Assembly: GCF_026625845.1 (NCBI RefSeq)
Contig: NZ_CP113066.1
Coordinates: 744,001-808,000, forward strand
Origin: Agrococcus sp. SL85
Lineage (GTDB): Bacteria > Actinomycetota > Actinomycetes > Actinomycetales > Microbacteriaceae
DNA length: 64,000 bases
Reading direction: 5' to 3'
Positions 1 through 10,102 of this stretch are shown here, one piece after another. Below the pieces are notes generated by a model. That model was not told where the DNA came from, searched no databases, and saw only the letters and a list, made by a program, of their open reading frames with translations. Position 1 is the first letter of the stretch; the number at the start of each line of letters is the position of its first letter. Both the position numbers and the translations under genes were made by a program.

Positions 1-80
1 GCCGCGCTCAGGGAACGGGCAGCGGCGGCACCGATGCCTGCGCTGGCACCGGTGAGCACGACGACCTTGGGCTCACCCAT
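1..80 (-). CDS. Short-chain dehydrogenase/reductase, N-terminal fragment
   Basis: Only the first 26 codons are inside the window; the gene continues past its left edge. The ATG is at 80 and is preceded by a GGGAGAG-like ribosome site. The translation begins MGEPKVVVLTGASAGIGAAA and so carries the TGxxxGIG dinucleotide-binding motif of classical SDRs. The substrate cannot be told. It is divergent from the TetR gene at 176, a common arrangement in which the regulator controls its neighbour. Confidence 0.8.
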   Translation of the reverse strand, partial: MGEPKVVVLTGASAGIGAAAARSLSA

Positions 81-163
81 CCGCTCTCCCTCGCGCCATC
101 AGCGCAGCATCAACGTTCGCTCAGGCGTGAACCTAGCACAAGCGGAAGTCACATCCATTTCGA

Positions 164-175
164 TATGATCACGAT
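164..175 (+). promoter_or_regulatory. Leaderless -10 element and direct-repeat operator of the TetR gene
   Basis: A TATGAT hexamer (164-169) ends six bases before the ATG at 176, and no ribosome site is visible, so the message is probably leaderless. The hexamer CGATAT occurs twice (161-166 and 172-177), covering the -10 and the start codon. That would suit autorepression by the TetR protein and control of the divergent SDR, but this is inference. Confidence 0.5.
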
Positions 176-718
176 ATGGACCAGCAGCCGAGGCGACGAG
201 ATGCCGAGCGGAACCGCGCACGCATCCTCGAGGTGGCAGCGGAGCGCATCGACGCGGGCGAGAGCGTCGCCCACAAGGACCTCGCGCGCGCCGCAGAGGT
301 GGGCGTCGGCACCGTCTACCGTGCCTTCCCGGCCCGCCCCGACCTCATCACCGCGCTCGCCGAGCCGCACCTGCTCGAGCTCGCGAAGCTGCTGCGCGAG
401 GCCACCGAGGCGGAGGATCCGCTGGCGGTCGCCGTCACCGGCGCCGTCGGCCTCCTCGGCCAGCACCCCGACGTGGCCGAGAACCTGCGCGACGAGGCCG
501 GCCACGCGCAGCCCGCGCCCGCCGTCGCCGAGGTGCTCGAGGCGCTCCAGGGCGTGCTCGCCACCCCCGGCCCCCTCGGCATCCACCAGGGCGTCGACGC
601 GCACGCGCTCGTGCGCATCCTCTGCGGCCTGAACTACGCCGCCTCCCTCGCATCCGACAAGGATGCGGCCCGCGTGCTGCACGTGGGCGTGGCCCTGCAG
701 GGGCTGCGCGCGGCCTGA
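176..718 (+). CDS. TetR-family transcriptional regulator
   Basis: 180 residues. The N-terminal helix-turn-helix lies at about residues 10-55, with the TetR-like core VGVGTVYRAFPARPDL near residues 42-57. The C-terminal two thirds is a diverged helical ligand domain. The start is the ATG six bases after a TATGAT hexamer, which implies a leaderless transcript. It is divergent from the SDR at 1-80, which is its likely target. The ligand is unknown. Confidence 0.85.
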   Translation: MDQQPRRRDAERNRARILEVAAERIDAGESVAHKDLARAAEVGVGTVYRAFPARPDLITALAEPHLLELAKLLREATEAEDPLAVAVTGAVGLLGQHPDVAENLRDEAGHAQPAPAVAEVLEALQGVLATPGPLGIHQGVDAHALVRILCGLNYAASLASDKDAARVLHVGVALQGLRAA

Positions 719-796
719 GCCGCGCCCTCTGCGCGCCCTCCCAGCGGCGCGCGGGAGGATCGAGCCGTACCCCGACCTGACCAGGGGAGGCACCTC

Positions 797-1321
797 GTGC
801 GCACGCGATCGGACGCCGACGAGCGGCTCGCCGCCTATCTCAACGAGCACCTGCTCGGCAGCGAGGGAGGCGTCGAGGCGTTCCGAGCCGCAGGGAGGAC
901 CTGGGCGGGCACGCCGCACGCCGCCACGATCGAGCGACTGGCGGTCGACGTCGCGCGCGATCGCCGCGACCTCGCGAGGCTCGTGCTGTCGCTGGGCTTC
1001 CGCCCGGCGAGGTGGAAGCGGCTGCTCACGGGCACCCTGCGCGCGATCGGCGCCGCCGCGCCCTACAACCTGCTGCGCCGGCGCCGCGCCTCGACCGCCC
1101 AGCTCGAGCTCGACGTGCTGATGGGGGCCGTGCGGGCGAAGCTCGCGATGTGGGAGGCGCTGCACGAGCTCGCGCGGATCGACGGGCGCATCGACGCCAC
1201 GCTCGCGCAGCGCCTGCGCGAGCGCGCCGAGCACCAGCTCGACGAGCTGCGCCGCGTCTCGCTCGCGACCTGCGCCGAGCGCTTCGGGCCCGCCGCCGCG
1301 CAGAGGGAGGGGCGCGCGTGA
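797..1321 (+). CDS. Conserved hypothetical protein, helical
   Basis: 174 residues starting at a GTG with a strong AGGGGAGG ribosome site at 783-790. The protein is rich in Arg, Ala and Leu and is predicted helical, with no signal peptide or clear membrane segment. I do not recognise the family. Its TGA overlaps the GTG of the FAD oxidoreductase by four bases (GTGA at 1318-1321), so the two are translationally coupled and may work together, for example as an oxidoreductase and an accessory subunit. Confidence 0.7.
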   Translation: MRTRSDADERLAAYLNEHLLGSEGGVEAFRAAGRTWAGTPHAATIERLAVDVARDRRDLARLVLSLGFRPARWKRLLTGTLRAIGAAAPYNLLRRRRASTAQLELDVLMGAVRAKLAMWEALHELARIDGRIDATLAQRLRERAEHQLDELRRVSLATCAERFGPAAAQREGRA

Positions 1322-2730
1322 CCCGCGCCGTCGTGGTGGGCGCGGGCGTCAACGGCCTCACCGCCGCCGCCGTGCTCGCCCGGGCGGGGGTCGAGGTCAC
1401 CGTGCTCGAGCGGCTGCCGTCGATCGGCGGCGCCGCCGCGAGCGCTGCGGTGCTCGGCGAGGGCACGGTCGTCGACCTCGGCGCGGCCGCGCACCCCTTC
1501 GGCGTCGCGAGCCCCGCCTTCCGGGCGCTCGGGCTCGCGCAGCACGGGCTCGAGTGGGTGCACGCGCCCGTGCCGCTCGCGCATCCGCTCCCGGGCGGCC
1601 GCGCCGCCGTGCTGCACCGCGACGCGGAGCGCACGGCGCGGGGGCTGGGCGCCGACGCCCGCGCGTGGCTGCGGCTGCACGCGCCCGCGACCGAGCAGCC
1701 GCTGGAGACCGTCGCCTCCGCGATGGGGCCGCTCGTGCGCATGCCGGAGCATCCCCTGCTGCTGGCCCGCATCGGCGTGCGGGGCGCCTGGCCGGCGCGC
1801 GCGCTCGCGAGGGCCGTGTTCCGATCGGGCGCGGCGCAGGCGCTCTTCGGGGGCTCGGCGACGCACGCGACCCTGCCGCTCTCGCACCCCATGACGTCGG
1901 CGTTCGCCGTCGCCTTCGGCGGCGTCGGGCACACGCTCGGCTGGCCCTTCGCGCGCGGCGGCACGCAGGCGATCCCGGATGCGCTGGCCGGGGCCGCGAG
2001 GGCGGCCGGCGCGCGCATCGAGACGGGCGTCGACGTCGACGACCTCGGCGCCCTGCCCGCCGCGGACGCCGTGCTGCTCGACCTGACGCCGCGGCAGGTG
2101 CTCGAGCTCGCGGCCGACCGGGTCGAGCCCCGCTACCGGCGCCGCCTGGGCGGCTGGCGCTACGGGCCGGCCGCCTCCAAGGTCGACTACCTGCTCGACG
2201 GCCCCGTGCCCTGGACCGACCCGGCGGTCGCGGGGGCCGGCACCGTGCACCTCGGCGGTCGGATCGAGCAGATCGACGACGCCGAGCGGGCCGTCGCGGC
2301 GGGGCGGATGCCGGATCGGCCCTTCGTGCTCGTGTGCCAGCCGAGCGTCGCCGACCCCTCGCGCGCGCGCGGCGGGCAGCAGGTGCTCTGGGCCTACGCG
2401 CACGTGCTGCACGGGTGGCGCGGTGATGCGCGCGCGGCGATCGACGCCGAGATCGAGGGCGCAGCGCCGGGCTTCCGCGACCGCATCCTCGCCGCGCGCT
2501 CCACGCCGCCCGCGGCACTCGAGGCCTGGAACCCCAACCTCGTCGGCGGCTCGATCGGCGGCGGCTCGCTCGCGGGCTTGCAGCAACTGGCGCGCCCCGT
2601 GCTCGCGCGCCCGTACCGGGCGGGCTCCGGCCTCTACGTGTGCTCGTCGTCGACGCCGCCCGGCGGCGGCGTCCACGGCATGGCGGGCTGGCACGCGGCG
2701 CACGCGGTCCTCCGCGACCTCGGCGCCTGA
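1318..2730 (+). CDS. FAD-dependent oxidoreductase, phytoene desaturase-like (CrtI/NDP superfamily)
   Basis: 470 residues. The N-terminus has the FAD-binding Rossmann motif VVVGAGVNGLTAAAVLA followed by the acidic end of beta-2 (VTVLE), typical of carotenoid desaturase and amine oxidase relatives. The C-terminus ends in GSGLYVCSSSTPPGGGVHGM, the second FAD-contacting motif of that family. The GTG start overlaps the upstream stop. No crtB, crtE or lycopene cyclase is nearby, so carotenoid synthesis is not supported; actinobacterial relatives are usually annotated only as NAD(P)/FAD-dependent oxidoreductases. Confidence 0.82.
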   Translation: MTRAVVVGAGVNGLTAAAVLARAGVEVTVLERLPSIGGAAASAAVLGEGTVVDLGAAAHPFGVASPAFRALGLAQHGLEWVHAPVPLAHPLPGGRAAVLHRDAERTARGLGADARAWLRLHAPATEQPLETVASAMGPLVRMPEHPLLLARIGVRGAWPARALARAVFRSGAAQALFGGSATHATLPLSHPMTSAFAVAFGGVGHTLGWPFARGGTQAIPDALAGAARAAGARIETGVDVDDLGALPAADAVLLDLTPRQVLELAADRVEPRYRRRLGGWRYGPAASKVDYLLDGPVPWTDPAVAGAGTVHLGGRIEQIDDAERAVAAGRMPDRPFVLVCQPSVADPSRARGGQQVLWAYAHVLHGWRGDARAAIDAEIEGAAPGFRDRILAARSTPPAALEAWNPNLVGGSIGGGSLAGLQQLARPVLARPYRAGSGLYVCSSSTPPGGGVHGMAGWHAAHAVLRDLGA

Positions 2731-2782
2731 GGGCGGCCCCGGAGGCTGTGGAGGGCGTCCGATCGCGATCGACGCTCGCCCG

Positions 2783-2794
2783 TACCTTCCCGGC
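2783..2794 (+). promoter_or_regulatory. Leaderless -10 element for the lipoprotein gene
   Basis: TACCTT (2783-2788) lies exactly six bases before the ATG at 2795. There is no ribosome site. The spacing matches that of several other genes in the window. Confidence 0.5.
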
Positions 2795-3391
2795 ATGCGC
2801 ACCACGACCCTCCTCGCCCTGGCCGCTGCCGCGGCAGTCCTCATGACGACGGCCTGCGTGCCGCTGCCGCCGCCGCTCACCTCCTCGGCGCCCGCCCCGC
2901 AGGGCGCCGCAGCCGACGCTCCGCCCTCGCAGACCCCGGAGCCGACCTCCTCGCCCGCGCCCGCCGAGTCGAGGGCGGCGCTCGCCGAGCCGCTCGTCAT
3001 CGAGGCGGCGTGGGGCTCCTCCTGGTTCGTGATCTCGAGCATGCAGCGCACCGGGTCGCGCGACCCTGCCGACCTCGCCGGCATCGCCACCCCGGCGGAG
3101 CAGGAGCTCGCGCTCGCGTTCCTCGACTCGCTCGACGCGGACGGCATCGCGGTCACGGGCGTGCCGACCATCGACTCGATGGAGGTCGTCGAGCACGGCT
3201 CGTCGCACTCGAGGATCGTGCTCTGCAACGACCTCTCCCCCATGCTCGAGAGCGATCTCGACACCGGGATCGCCTCGCCCGTCACCTCGGTGGCGCTCGA
3301 GGAGGTCACGCTCACCCTCGAGCTCGTGGACGGCGTCCCGAGCGTCGCGGACTGGACGCCGGTGGATCCCTCCGACCGCAGCTGCGCCTGA
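2795..3391 (+). CDS. Probable lipoprotein, unknown function
   Basis: 198 residues. It starts with MRTTT, a hydrophobic alanine-rich stretch and a cysteine at about residue 20 (VLMTTAC), which looks like a lipoprotein signal, although Thr at position -3 is not the usual Leu/Val. A proline/serine-rich linker follows (about residues 21-60), then a small globular domain of about 130 residues that I do not recognise. The ATG follows a leaderless -10 element. It is transcribed alone and is followed by a GC-rich hairpin. Confidence 0.7.
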   Translation: MRTTTLLALAAAAAVLMTTACVPLPPPLTSSAPAPQGAAADAPPSQTPEPTSSPAPAESRAALAEPLVIEAAWGSSWFVISSMQRTGSRDPADLAGIATPAEQELALAFLDSLDADGIAVTGVPTIDSMEVVEHGSSHSRIVLCNDLSPMLESDLDTGIASPVTSVALEEVTLTLELVDGVPSVADWTPVDPSDRSCA

Positions 3392-3410
3392 TCAGCCCGG
3401 AGGCAGATCC

Positions 3411-3433
3411 GGCGGGCGCGCGTCGCGCCCGCC
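3411..3433 (+). terminator. GC hairpin after the lipoprotein gene
   Basis: Perfect 10-bp stem GGCGGGCGCG/CGCGCCCGCC with a 3-base loop, 20 bases after the stop. No U-tract, as is common in high-GC Actinobacteria. Confidence 0.5.
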
Positions 3434-3439
3434 TGCGCC

Positions 3440-3445
3440 TACACT
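3440..3445 (+). promoter_or_regulatory. Possible -10 element for the GAF regulator
   Basis: TACACT lies 38 bases upstream of the ATG at 3484, between the terminator hairpin and a GGAG ribosome site. No clear -35 is seen. Confidence 0.35.
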
Positions 3446-3483
3446 GGCCGCACGCCGCAGAGCGGCGGGCGATCGGAGCCCCC

Positions 3484-4801
3484 ATGACGACGTGGACCGA
3501 CCGGCGCGAGCACGCGCCCCGGCTGCTCGTCGAGCGCGCCCACGACGAGCCTCGTCGCGGGCCACGCCGACGACCCGCGGCTCGCCGCCGTCCGCTCGCT
3601 CGTGCGCGACTCCTGGAGCCGCTCGCTCGCGGGCCTCGTGGGCGTCGAGGGCGCGCCGCCGCTCGAGCTCGACGCCGAGGCGCTCGCCGCCTACCGCTCC
3701 GCGCACCCGCTCGCGGGCGCCATGGCGATGATCCGCTCGCTGCTGCTGCCGGGCGACGCGCTCGAGTCGGGCGTCGTCGTCGCCGTGGGCGACGCGGCCG
3801 GCCGGCTGCTGTGGGTGGAGGGCGACCGCACCGTGCGCGCCCTCACGGGCGACATGGGCTTCGTGGCCGGCACGAACTGGTCGGAGGCCGCGGTCGGCAC
3901 CGCGGCGCCCGGCACGGCCCTCGCGCTCGACCGCTCGGTGCAGATCCGCGGCCCCGAGCACTTCAACCGGCTCGTGCAGCCGTGGTCGTGCACCGCCGCG
4001 CCCGTGCACGACCCCGAGACCCGCGCGATCCTCGGCGTGCTGGACGTCACCGGCGGCCCCGAGGCGGCAACGCCGCAGGCGCAGCTGCTCGTCGACGCCA
4101 CCGCGCGCGCCGTGGAGTCGGAGCTGCTCGTCGCCCGGCTGCGGCAGCGGGCCGAGCCGACGAAGCGGTTCCGCTCCGCGCTCCCCGCCCGTCGGCCCGC
4201 GCCGCAGCGCGCCGCGACCCTGCGCGTGCTCGGCCGCGACCTCGGCGCGCTCGACCTGCCCGACGGCCGCACGGTCGAGCTCAGCTCGCGCCACGCCGAG
4301 CTGCTGCTCATGCTCGCCACGCATCGGCAGGGCCTCTCGGGCGAGCGGCTCGCCGAGCTCGTCTACGACGACCCGCGCTCCGACTCGCTGCGGCCCGAGC
4401 TCGTGCGGCTCAAGAAGGTGCTCGCCGAGCACGCGCCGCACCTCGTGCCCGCCTCCCGGCCCTACCGGCTCGAGGCCGCGCTCGAGACCGACCTCCACCA
4501 GGTGCTCTCGCTGCTCGACCGCGGTGCGCACCGCGTGGCCCTCGCCGCCTACTCCGGCGACGCCCTGCCGGGCTCCCGCGCGCCCGGGGTCGAGGAGCTG
4601 CGCGACAGCGCGCGCGCCACCCTGCGCGAGGCGCTGCTGGCCGAGGCGAGCGCCGAGGTGCTCCTCGCCTACGTCGACACCACCGCGGGCGCCGATGACC
4701 TCGAGGTGCTGCGGCTGTGCCTGCGGATGCTGCCCGCGCGATCGCCGCGGCGCGCGGGCCTCGTCGCCCGCATCGAGCGGCTGGAGCAGCCCGCAACCTG
4801 A
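3484..4801 (+). pseudogene. GAF-domain transcriptional regulator of the aldehyde cluster, apparent +1 frameshift
   Basis: Read as one gene it would be 438 residues. From the ATG at 3484 the frame reads MTTWTDRREHAPRLLVERA, then an extra C in GAGCCTC (3547-3553) moves the frame. Downstream, the other frame runs to 4801 without interruption (LVAGHADDPRLAAVRSLV onward). The middle holds a GAF-like sensor domain (about residues 80-220) and the C-terminus a winged or helix-turn-helix region. Actinobacterial homologues sit beside aldehyde dehydrogenase plus DUF779 genes, as here, and are thought to activate them. Removing one C restores the gene, so this may be a sequencing error. A GTG at 3602 could start a shorter protein. 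Confidence 0.75.
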
Positions 4802-4883
4802 CGCAACGTGCCCCCTCGTAGCCTGCCGGGCAATCGCAGCGTCGCGGTCGCGGCGCTCGGCATCCGAGTCAAGGGAGACCACG

Positions 4884-6455
<1,572 letters not shown>

Positions 6456-6516
6456 TCCGCCCGCCCGGCCGTCGGTGCTCACCCCCGGCGGCCGGGCGCT
6501 CCCCCAGGAGGCACGC

Positions 6517-6915
6517 ATGACCGACTTCGAGCGCGTCGCGATCACCGCCGACGCCGCCGCCATGGTGCGGCAGCTCACGGCCCAGCACGGGCCGCTCATG
6601 TTCCACCAGTCCGGCGGCTGCTGCGACGGCTCCTCGCCGATGTGCTACCCCGTGGGCATGTTCCTCACGGGCGCGGGCGACGTGCTGCTCGGCGCGGTCG
6701 ACGCAGGCCTCGACGACCCGGTCGAGGTCTACATGTCGGTGAGCCAGTTCGAGTACTGGAAGCACACGCACCTCACGATCGACCTCGTGGAGGGGCGCGG
6801 CGCCGGCTTCTCGGTGGAGGGGCCGACGGGGATGCGCTTCCTCATCCGCTCGCGCATGCTCACGGAGCCCGAGCTCGTGCACTTCGGGCTGCTCGCGCCG
6901 CCCGCCGAGGACTGA
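6517..6915 (+). CDS. DUF779 family protein
   Basis: 132 residues with the DUF779 signature FHQSGGCCDGSSPMCY near residues 29-44; the clustered cysteines could bind a metal or be redox active. The family is almost always next to an aldehyde dehydrogenase of the type found just upstream (61 bases), and a helper role for that enzyme is the usual guess, though unproven. The ATG has a CAGGAGG ribosome site. Probably cotranscribed with the dehydrogenase. Confidence 0.88.
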   Translation: MTDFERVAITADAAAMVRQLTAQHGPLMFHQSGGCCDGSSPMCYPVGMFLTGAGDVLLGAVDAGLDDPVEVYMSVSQFEYWKHTHLTIDLVEGRGAGFSVEGPTGMRFLIRSRMLTEPELVHFGLLAPPAED

Positions 6916-6984
6916 GGCCGGCGGAGGACCGCACGGGCGCCCCTCCGGCGCGGTCGACATCGCCGCGCGGACGGGCCGTCGTGG

Positions 6985-6996
6985 GACGATCGGCGG
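6985..6996 (+). promoter_or_regulatory. Weak leaderless -10 candidate
   Basis: GACGAT (6985-6990) stands six bases before the ATG at 6997, the same spacing as other leaderless starts here, but its first base departs from TANNNT. Confidence 0.3.
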
Positions 6997-8193
6997 ATGC
7001 GGGGAGCGACGTGGTTGCTGGCGGCGGCCGCCGTCGTGCTCGCGCTCGCCGGCTGCGCGCCCGGCGCGCTCGTGCCCGGGCCATCGCCCGCCGCGACGCA
7101 GCCCCGACCGGATGCGACCGCGACGGCCGCGCCGTCGCCCGAGCCGGAGCCCGCGGCCGCGCCCGTGCTCCTGACTACCCTCGCCGCCTCCGACGGACTC
7201 GCGATCGTCGACCCCGACGCCGACGAGCCGGTGCTCGACGTCGTCGAGGTGGGCCAGGCGCCGTGGGGCGTGGCAGCGGCCGAGGGCACCGCCTACGTCG
7301 CCACCGCGGAGGGCCTCGCGGTCGTCGACCTCGCGGCGCGCGAGCGCACCGCGCTCGTGCCCTACCTGCACCAGCCCGCCGAGGCAGGCTTCGGCGAGTA
7401 CCGCGACGGCGGGCTGGGCGTCGCCGTGTCGCCCGACGGCGCGCACGTCTTCGTCGCCGTGCACCGCTGGCCGGATCCTGCGTGGCTCGAGGCCTACGAC
7501 GTCGCCGAGGGGGCCTTCACGGGCAGCGTCGGCGTGGGCGTGCGCCCCTTCGACGTGCTGGCAGACCCCGACGGCGAGTGGGTGGCGACGATCGACCACG
7601 ACTCGTACACGGTGTCGGTGGTCGACGCGGCGGCGCTGGAGGCAGCGGGAGGGGCCGGCGGCGGCGGGGCGGCGGCGCCCGAGATCGTGCGACATGAGAT
7701 CGCGCCCTTCGGCAACCTCGGCTTCGCCGGCTGGGAGAAGCCGCACTATGCGGCGATCACGGGCGACGGCCGCATCGCGCTGCCCTACCAGGGGCTCGTC
7801 ATGGTGCTGCTCGATCCCGCGACGGGAGCGACCGAGCGCGTGCCGATGGCGGCGAACAGCCACTCGCACGGCGTCACGGCGGCGCCGGATGGACGGCTCG
7901 TCACCGTCGGCACGGGCGCGTTCGGCACCGCGACAGGCGCGCCGGGCGTCTCGCTCCTCGACCCCGGGACGCGCGAGGAGCAGGTGGTGACGCTCGAGCG
8001 GCCGCACGAGACCGCGGCGATCTGGCAGCCGGATGCCGGCGGCGGCTGGCAGGCGGTGCTCGCGGGCGGATTCACGCGCGATGGCTGGTGGGACGGGCTC
8101 ACCGTGGTGGATCCGGCCTCGGGCGCCGTGCGCGAGATCGCGCTCGATGGCCGGCCGCAGGCGATCGTCGCCGCTGCCCTCCCCGCTCCCTAG
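6997..8193 (+). CDS. Lipoprotein with YVTN-type beta-propeller repeats
   Basis: 398 residues. A lipoprotein signal (hydrophobic core then LALAGC, Cys at about residue 21) is followed by a Pro/Ala linker and a domain with recurring propeller-like units, such as 'GVAVSPDGAHVFVAV', 'RPFDVLADPDGEWVATIDH' and 'YAAITGDGRIALPYQG'. It probably sits on the outer face of the membrane and binds a partner or ligand; no catalytic motif is evident. Its TAG and the stop codon of the convergent FUSC gene overlap in the tetramer CTAG (8190-8193). Confidence 0.75.
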   Translation: MRGATWLLAAAAVVLALAGCAPGALVPGPSPAATQPRPDATATAAPSPEPEPAAAPVLLTTLAASDGLAIVDPDADEPVLDVVEVGQAPWGVAAAEGTAYVATAEGLAVVDLAARERTALVPYLHQPAEAGFGEYRDGGLGVAVSPDGAHVFVAVHRWPDPAWLEAYDVAEGAFTGSVGVGVRPFDVLADPDGEWVATIDHDSYTVSVVDAAALEAAGGAGGGGAAAPEIVRHEIAPFGNLGFAGWEKPHYAAITGDGRIALPYQGLVMVLLDPATGATERVPMAANSHSHGVTAAPDGRLVTVGTGAFGTATGAPGVSLLDPGTREEQVVTLERPHETAAIWQPDAGGGWQAVLAGGFTRDGWWDGLTVVDPASGAVREIALDGRPQAIVAAALPAP

Positions 8194-9338
8194 GCGGCGC
8201 TCGCGCCGCGCGCCGCCTCGCCGCGGACCTCGGCCGCCGTGCGGTCGAGCCGGAGCCGCATCGCGCGCAGCGCGAACACGACGGCTGCGGAGCCCGACTC
8301 CGGCTCGTCGCGCTCGACGATCGCGCGGTAGAGCGCGTCGATCGCCGCGGCGCTCGCGCGGGAGGCCTCGGCCACGCCCTCGAGCCCGGCGAGCGCCCGC
8401 AGGTGCTCCCCGAGCGCGTCGAGGGCATCGGCGACGAGCGCGCGCTCGTCGGCGTCGAGGCGCACGGGCACCGGGAGTCCCCACGCGGCGCCCGCGAGCA
8501 CGTCGAGCACCTCGGCCATGCGATGCACGATCGATCGCAGCGACGCGAGCATGCGCGCGTCGCGGTCGACGTCGTGCGGCCGCCAGATCGTGCGGGGGTT
8601 GAGCAGGCGGCTCTCGCGCGCCTGGCGCACCGCGTCGCCGAGGTCGTCGGCCTGCAGGCTCGGCTCGGGCCCCCAACCGGCCCAGTCGTCGCGCGGCGGC
8701 GGCCACGCGCCGCGCAGCTGCGCCGCGATGACGTCGGTGCGGTCGGCGAGGTCGTGGACGGCGAGGCGGATCTGCTCGCGCGCCTCCCGGTCGTGGAGCG
8801 GCGGCACGATCACGAGGTTCGCCACGACGCCGATCGCGAGGCCCACGGTGAACTGGGCGACGTAGGCGAGGGCGTAGTTGTCGGCGTCCACGCCGCCGAA
8901 GATGAGGACGAGCAGGGCGACGACGGGCACGACGGCACCGCCGATGCCGAGGGACGCGAAGCCCTGCACCAGCACCGCGACCACGGCGATGGCGCCGACC
9001 GCGACGAATCCCGGCAGGTCGAGCGCGAGGAGCGCGAGGCCGAGCGCCGCGCCCAGGATCAGGCCGATGGTCTGCTGCATCGCGGTGCGCGCGATCGTGA
9101 AGACGGTGCTGCCCGTGGCGATGAAGGCGCCGAGCGGTGCGGCGTAGGCGTACTGGTGGAGCTCGCCCGGGAGGTTGTTAGCCACGAACCACGCGGCCAT
9201 CGCACCGAGCGCGGCGCGGGCGGCGATCGCGATGCGGAAGCGCGGCAGCCACCGCAGCAGCGCCCTGCGGGCGCGTCGGCGCGCGGTGGCGCCGCCGCCC
9301 GAGGGCGGGCCGGACAGCGGGGAGTCAGGGGTTCCCAC
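8190..9338 (-). CDS. FUSC family membrane protein
   Basis: About 382 residues from the GTG at 9338 (another GTG at 9344 is possible). The N-terminal half has about five to six hydrophobic segments (for example MAAWFVANNLPG and VVALLVLIFGGV), and the cytoplasmic half is helical, the plan of FUSC/aromatic-acid-exporter-like proteins. The open frame extends further upstream, but that part is low-complexity Arg/Ala/Pro and runs over a terminator hairpin, so the short start is preferred. A second FUSC gene lies at 24972-26022. Substrate unknown. Confidence 0.78.
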   Translation of the reverse strand: MGTPDSPLSGPPSGGGATARRRARRALLRWLPRFRIAIAARAALGAMAAWFVANNLPGELHQYAYAAPLGAFIATGSTVFTIARTAMQQTIGLILGAALGLALLALDLPGFVAVGAIAVVAVLVQGFASLGIGGAVVPVVALLVLIFGGVDADNYALAYVAQFTVGLAIGVVANLVIVPPLHDREAREQIRLAVHDLADRTDVIAAQLRGAWPPPRDDWAGWGPEPSLQADDLGDAVRQARESRLLNPRTIWRPHDVDRDARMLASLRSIVHRMAEVLDVLAGAAWGLPVPVRLDADERALVADALDALGEHLRALAGLEGVAEASRASAAAIDALYRAIVERDEPESGSAAVVFALRAMRLRLDRTAAEVRGEAARGASAA

Positions 9339-9381
9339 GTGCACACGGTAGTCCAGCGGGCGCGGCGACGAGCGGACGCAC

Positions 9382-9416
9382 GGCTGCGGGGCAGCCCGGT
9401 GGGCTGCCCCGCAGCC
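9382..9416 (-). terminator. Strong terminator hairpin behind the small gene at 9538-9756
   Basis: Perfect 16-bp stem (arms 9382-9397 and 9401-9416) with a 3-base loop. It stands downstream of the minus-strand gene ending at 9538 and just upstream of the FUSC start, separating the two transcripts. Confidence 0.65.
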
Positions 9417-9537
9417 TGGCCGCGCTCGGGCCTGCTCGTGGCGCGCGCGGATCGCCGGCCCGGCGACCCGTTCGGCGACCCGCGCCGAGCCTCGCTTCGG
9501 AGCCCGGTCGCGAGCGCCCGCAGCAGCGCCTGCGCGC

Positions 9538-9756
9538 TCATCGCAGCGGGAGGGTGGCGAGGGCGCGCAGCGCGTGCTGCTCGCGGTCGGCGAGCGCGCG
9601 CTCGGCGGTGCGAGCGGGCCGCCGGTCGGGCGCGGCGGGCTGCAGGGCCCACCGCTCGAGGAGGCGCGCGGCCTGCAGGGCGAGCCTGCGCGGCGCGGCC
9701 GTGGGAGGTGCTGCGGCATGCAGCGTTGCATTCGACATGGTACGACTCTCTGGCAT
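9538..9756 (-). CDS. Small basic hypothetical protein
   Basis: 72 residues from the ATG at 9756, or 66 from the ATG at 9738. It is Ala/Arg-rich with an amphipathic centre (RRLALQAARLLERWALQP) and ends ALRALATLPLR. No domain recognised; short basic proteins like this are common next to actinobacterial regulator sites. A terminator hairpin follows, and two CGATATCG palindromes lie at its start, which supports it being a real regulated gene. Confidence 0.45.
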   Translation of the reverse strand: MPESRTMSNATLHAAAPPTAAPRRLALQAARLLERWALQPAAPDRRPARTAERALADREQHALRALATLPLR

Positions 9757-9790
9757 GGCGATATCGCCCCTCGGACGGGCGTCGATATCG
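9757..9790 (-). promoter_or_regulatory. Tandem CGATATCG palindromes, likely operator
   Basis: GGCGATATCGCC (9757-9768) is a perfect 12-bp palindrome and CGATATCG recurs at 9783-9790, 24 bases start to start, so both would face the same side of the helix after about two turns. They adjoin the start of the small gene at 9538-9756. The cognate repressor is not identifiable here. Confidence 0.45.
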
Positions 9791-10102
9791 CAGGGGAATT
9801 GCGTCAGGAATGCGCGACGAACGTCCCTCGCGGGGGAATTCTTCGCGCGCGGCCGCCCGCTCGGCGCGAGACGGCGCCCGGGCGACCGGATGCGGACACG
9901 GCGATGGGCAGAGCGCACGGACGCGGGCCTCGGCCAGCCCTCCCGCCGCGGGGGCGGTCGAGCCGGACGCGGCCGCCGGCGCCTGTGCTGGCCAGGCGTG
10001 GCGTGGCGTGTCGTGCAGTGTCGGTGCTGCCCCAGTCAAGGATGACCGGAGCGGAGCCGGCGTGGACGGCCGGGCGAGGCCGTCGGTCCGTGCGCTCTGC
10101 CG
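9791..10102. other. Gene-poor stretch
   Basis: No convincing gene. The open frames here are in Arg/Gly/Pro-rich shadow frames. The tract GGGGAATT or GGGGGAATT occurs near 9793 and 9833 and again near 10214, less GC-rich islands than the surroundings; their role is unknown. Confidence 0.4.

Noticed and set aside
1318..2730. Carotenoid biosynthesis gene (crtI)
   Set aside because: FAD motifs fit the superfamily but no other carotenoid gene is adjacent.
1063..3315. Long open frames of 300-1500 codons on the opposite strand or other frames across most of the window, for example 1063-3315, 51864-56510 and 31563-34961
   Set aside because: Composition is Arg/Ala/Pro/Gly-rich shadow of real genes. 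At 73-plus percent GC stop codons are rare, so long spurious frames are expected. Where such a frame spans two real genes (e.g. 31563-34961) only the part in the true frame was kept.
3602..4801. GTG at 3602 as the true start of the GAF regulator
   Set aside because: It would leave off 39 conserved-looking upstream codons and ignores the ribosome site at 3484; a one-base indel explains the data better. Kept as an alternative.
9757..9790. Plasmid or phage attachment site at the CGATATCG repeats
   Set aside because: No integrase, tRNA or mobile gene nearby; a repressor site is the better fit.
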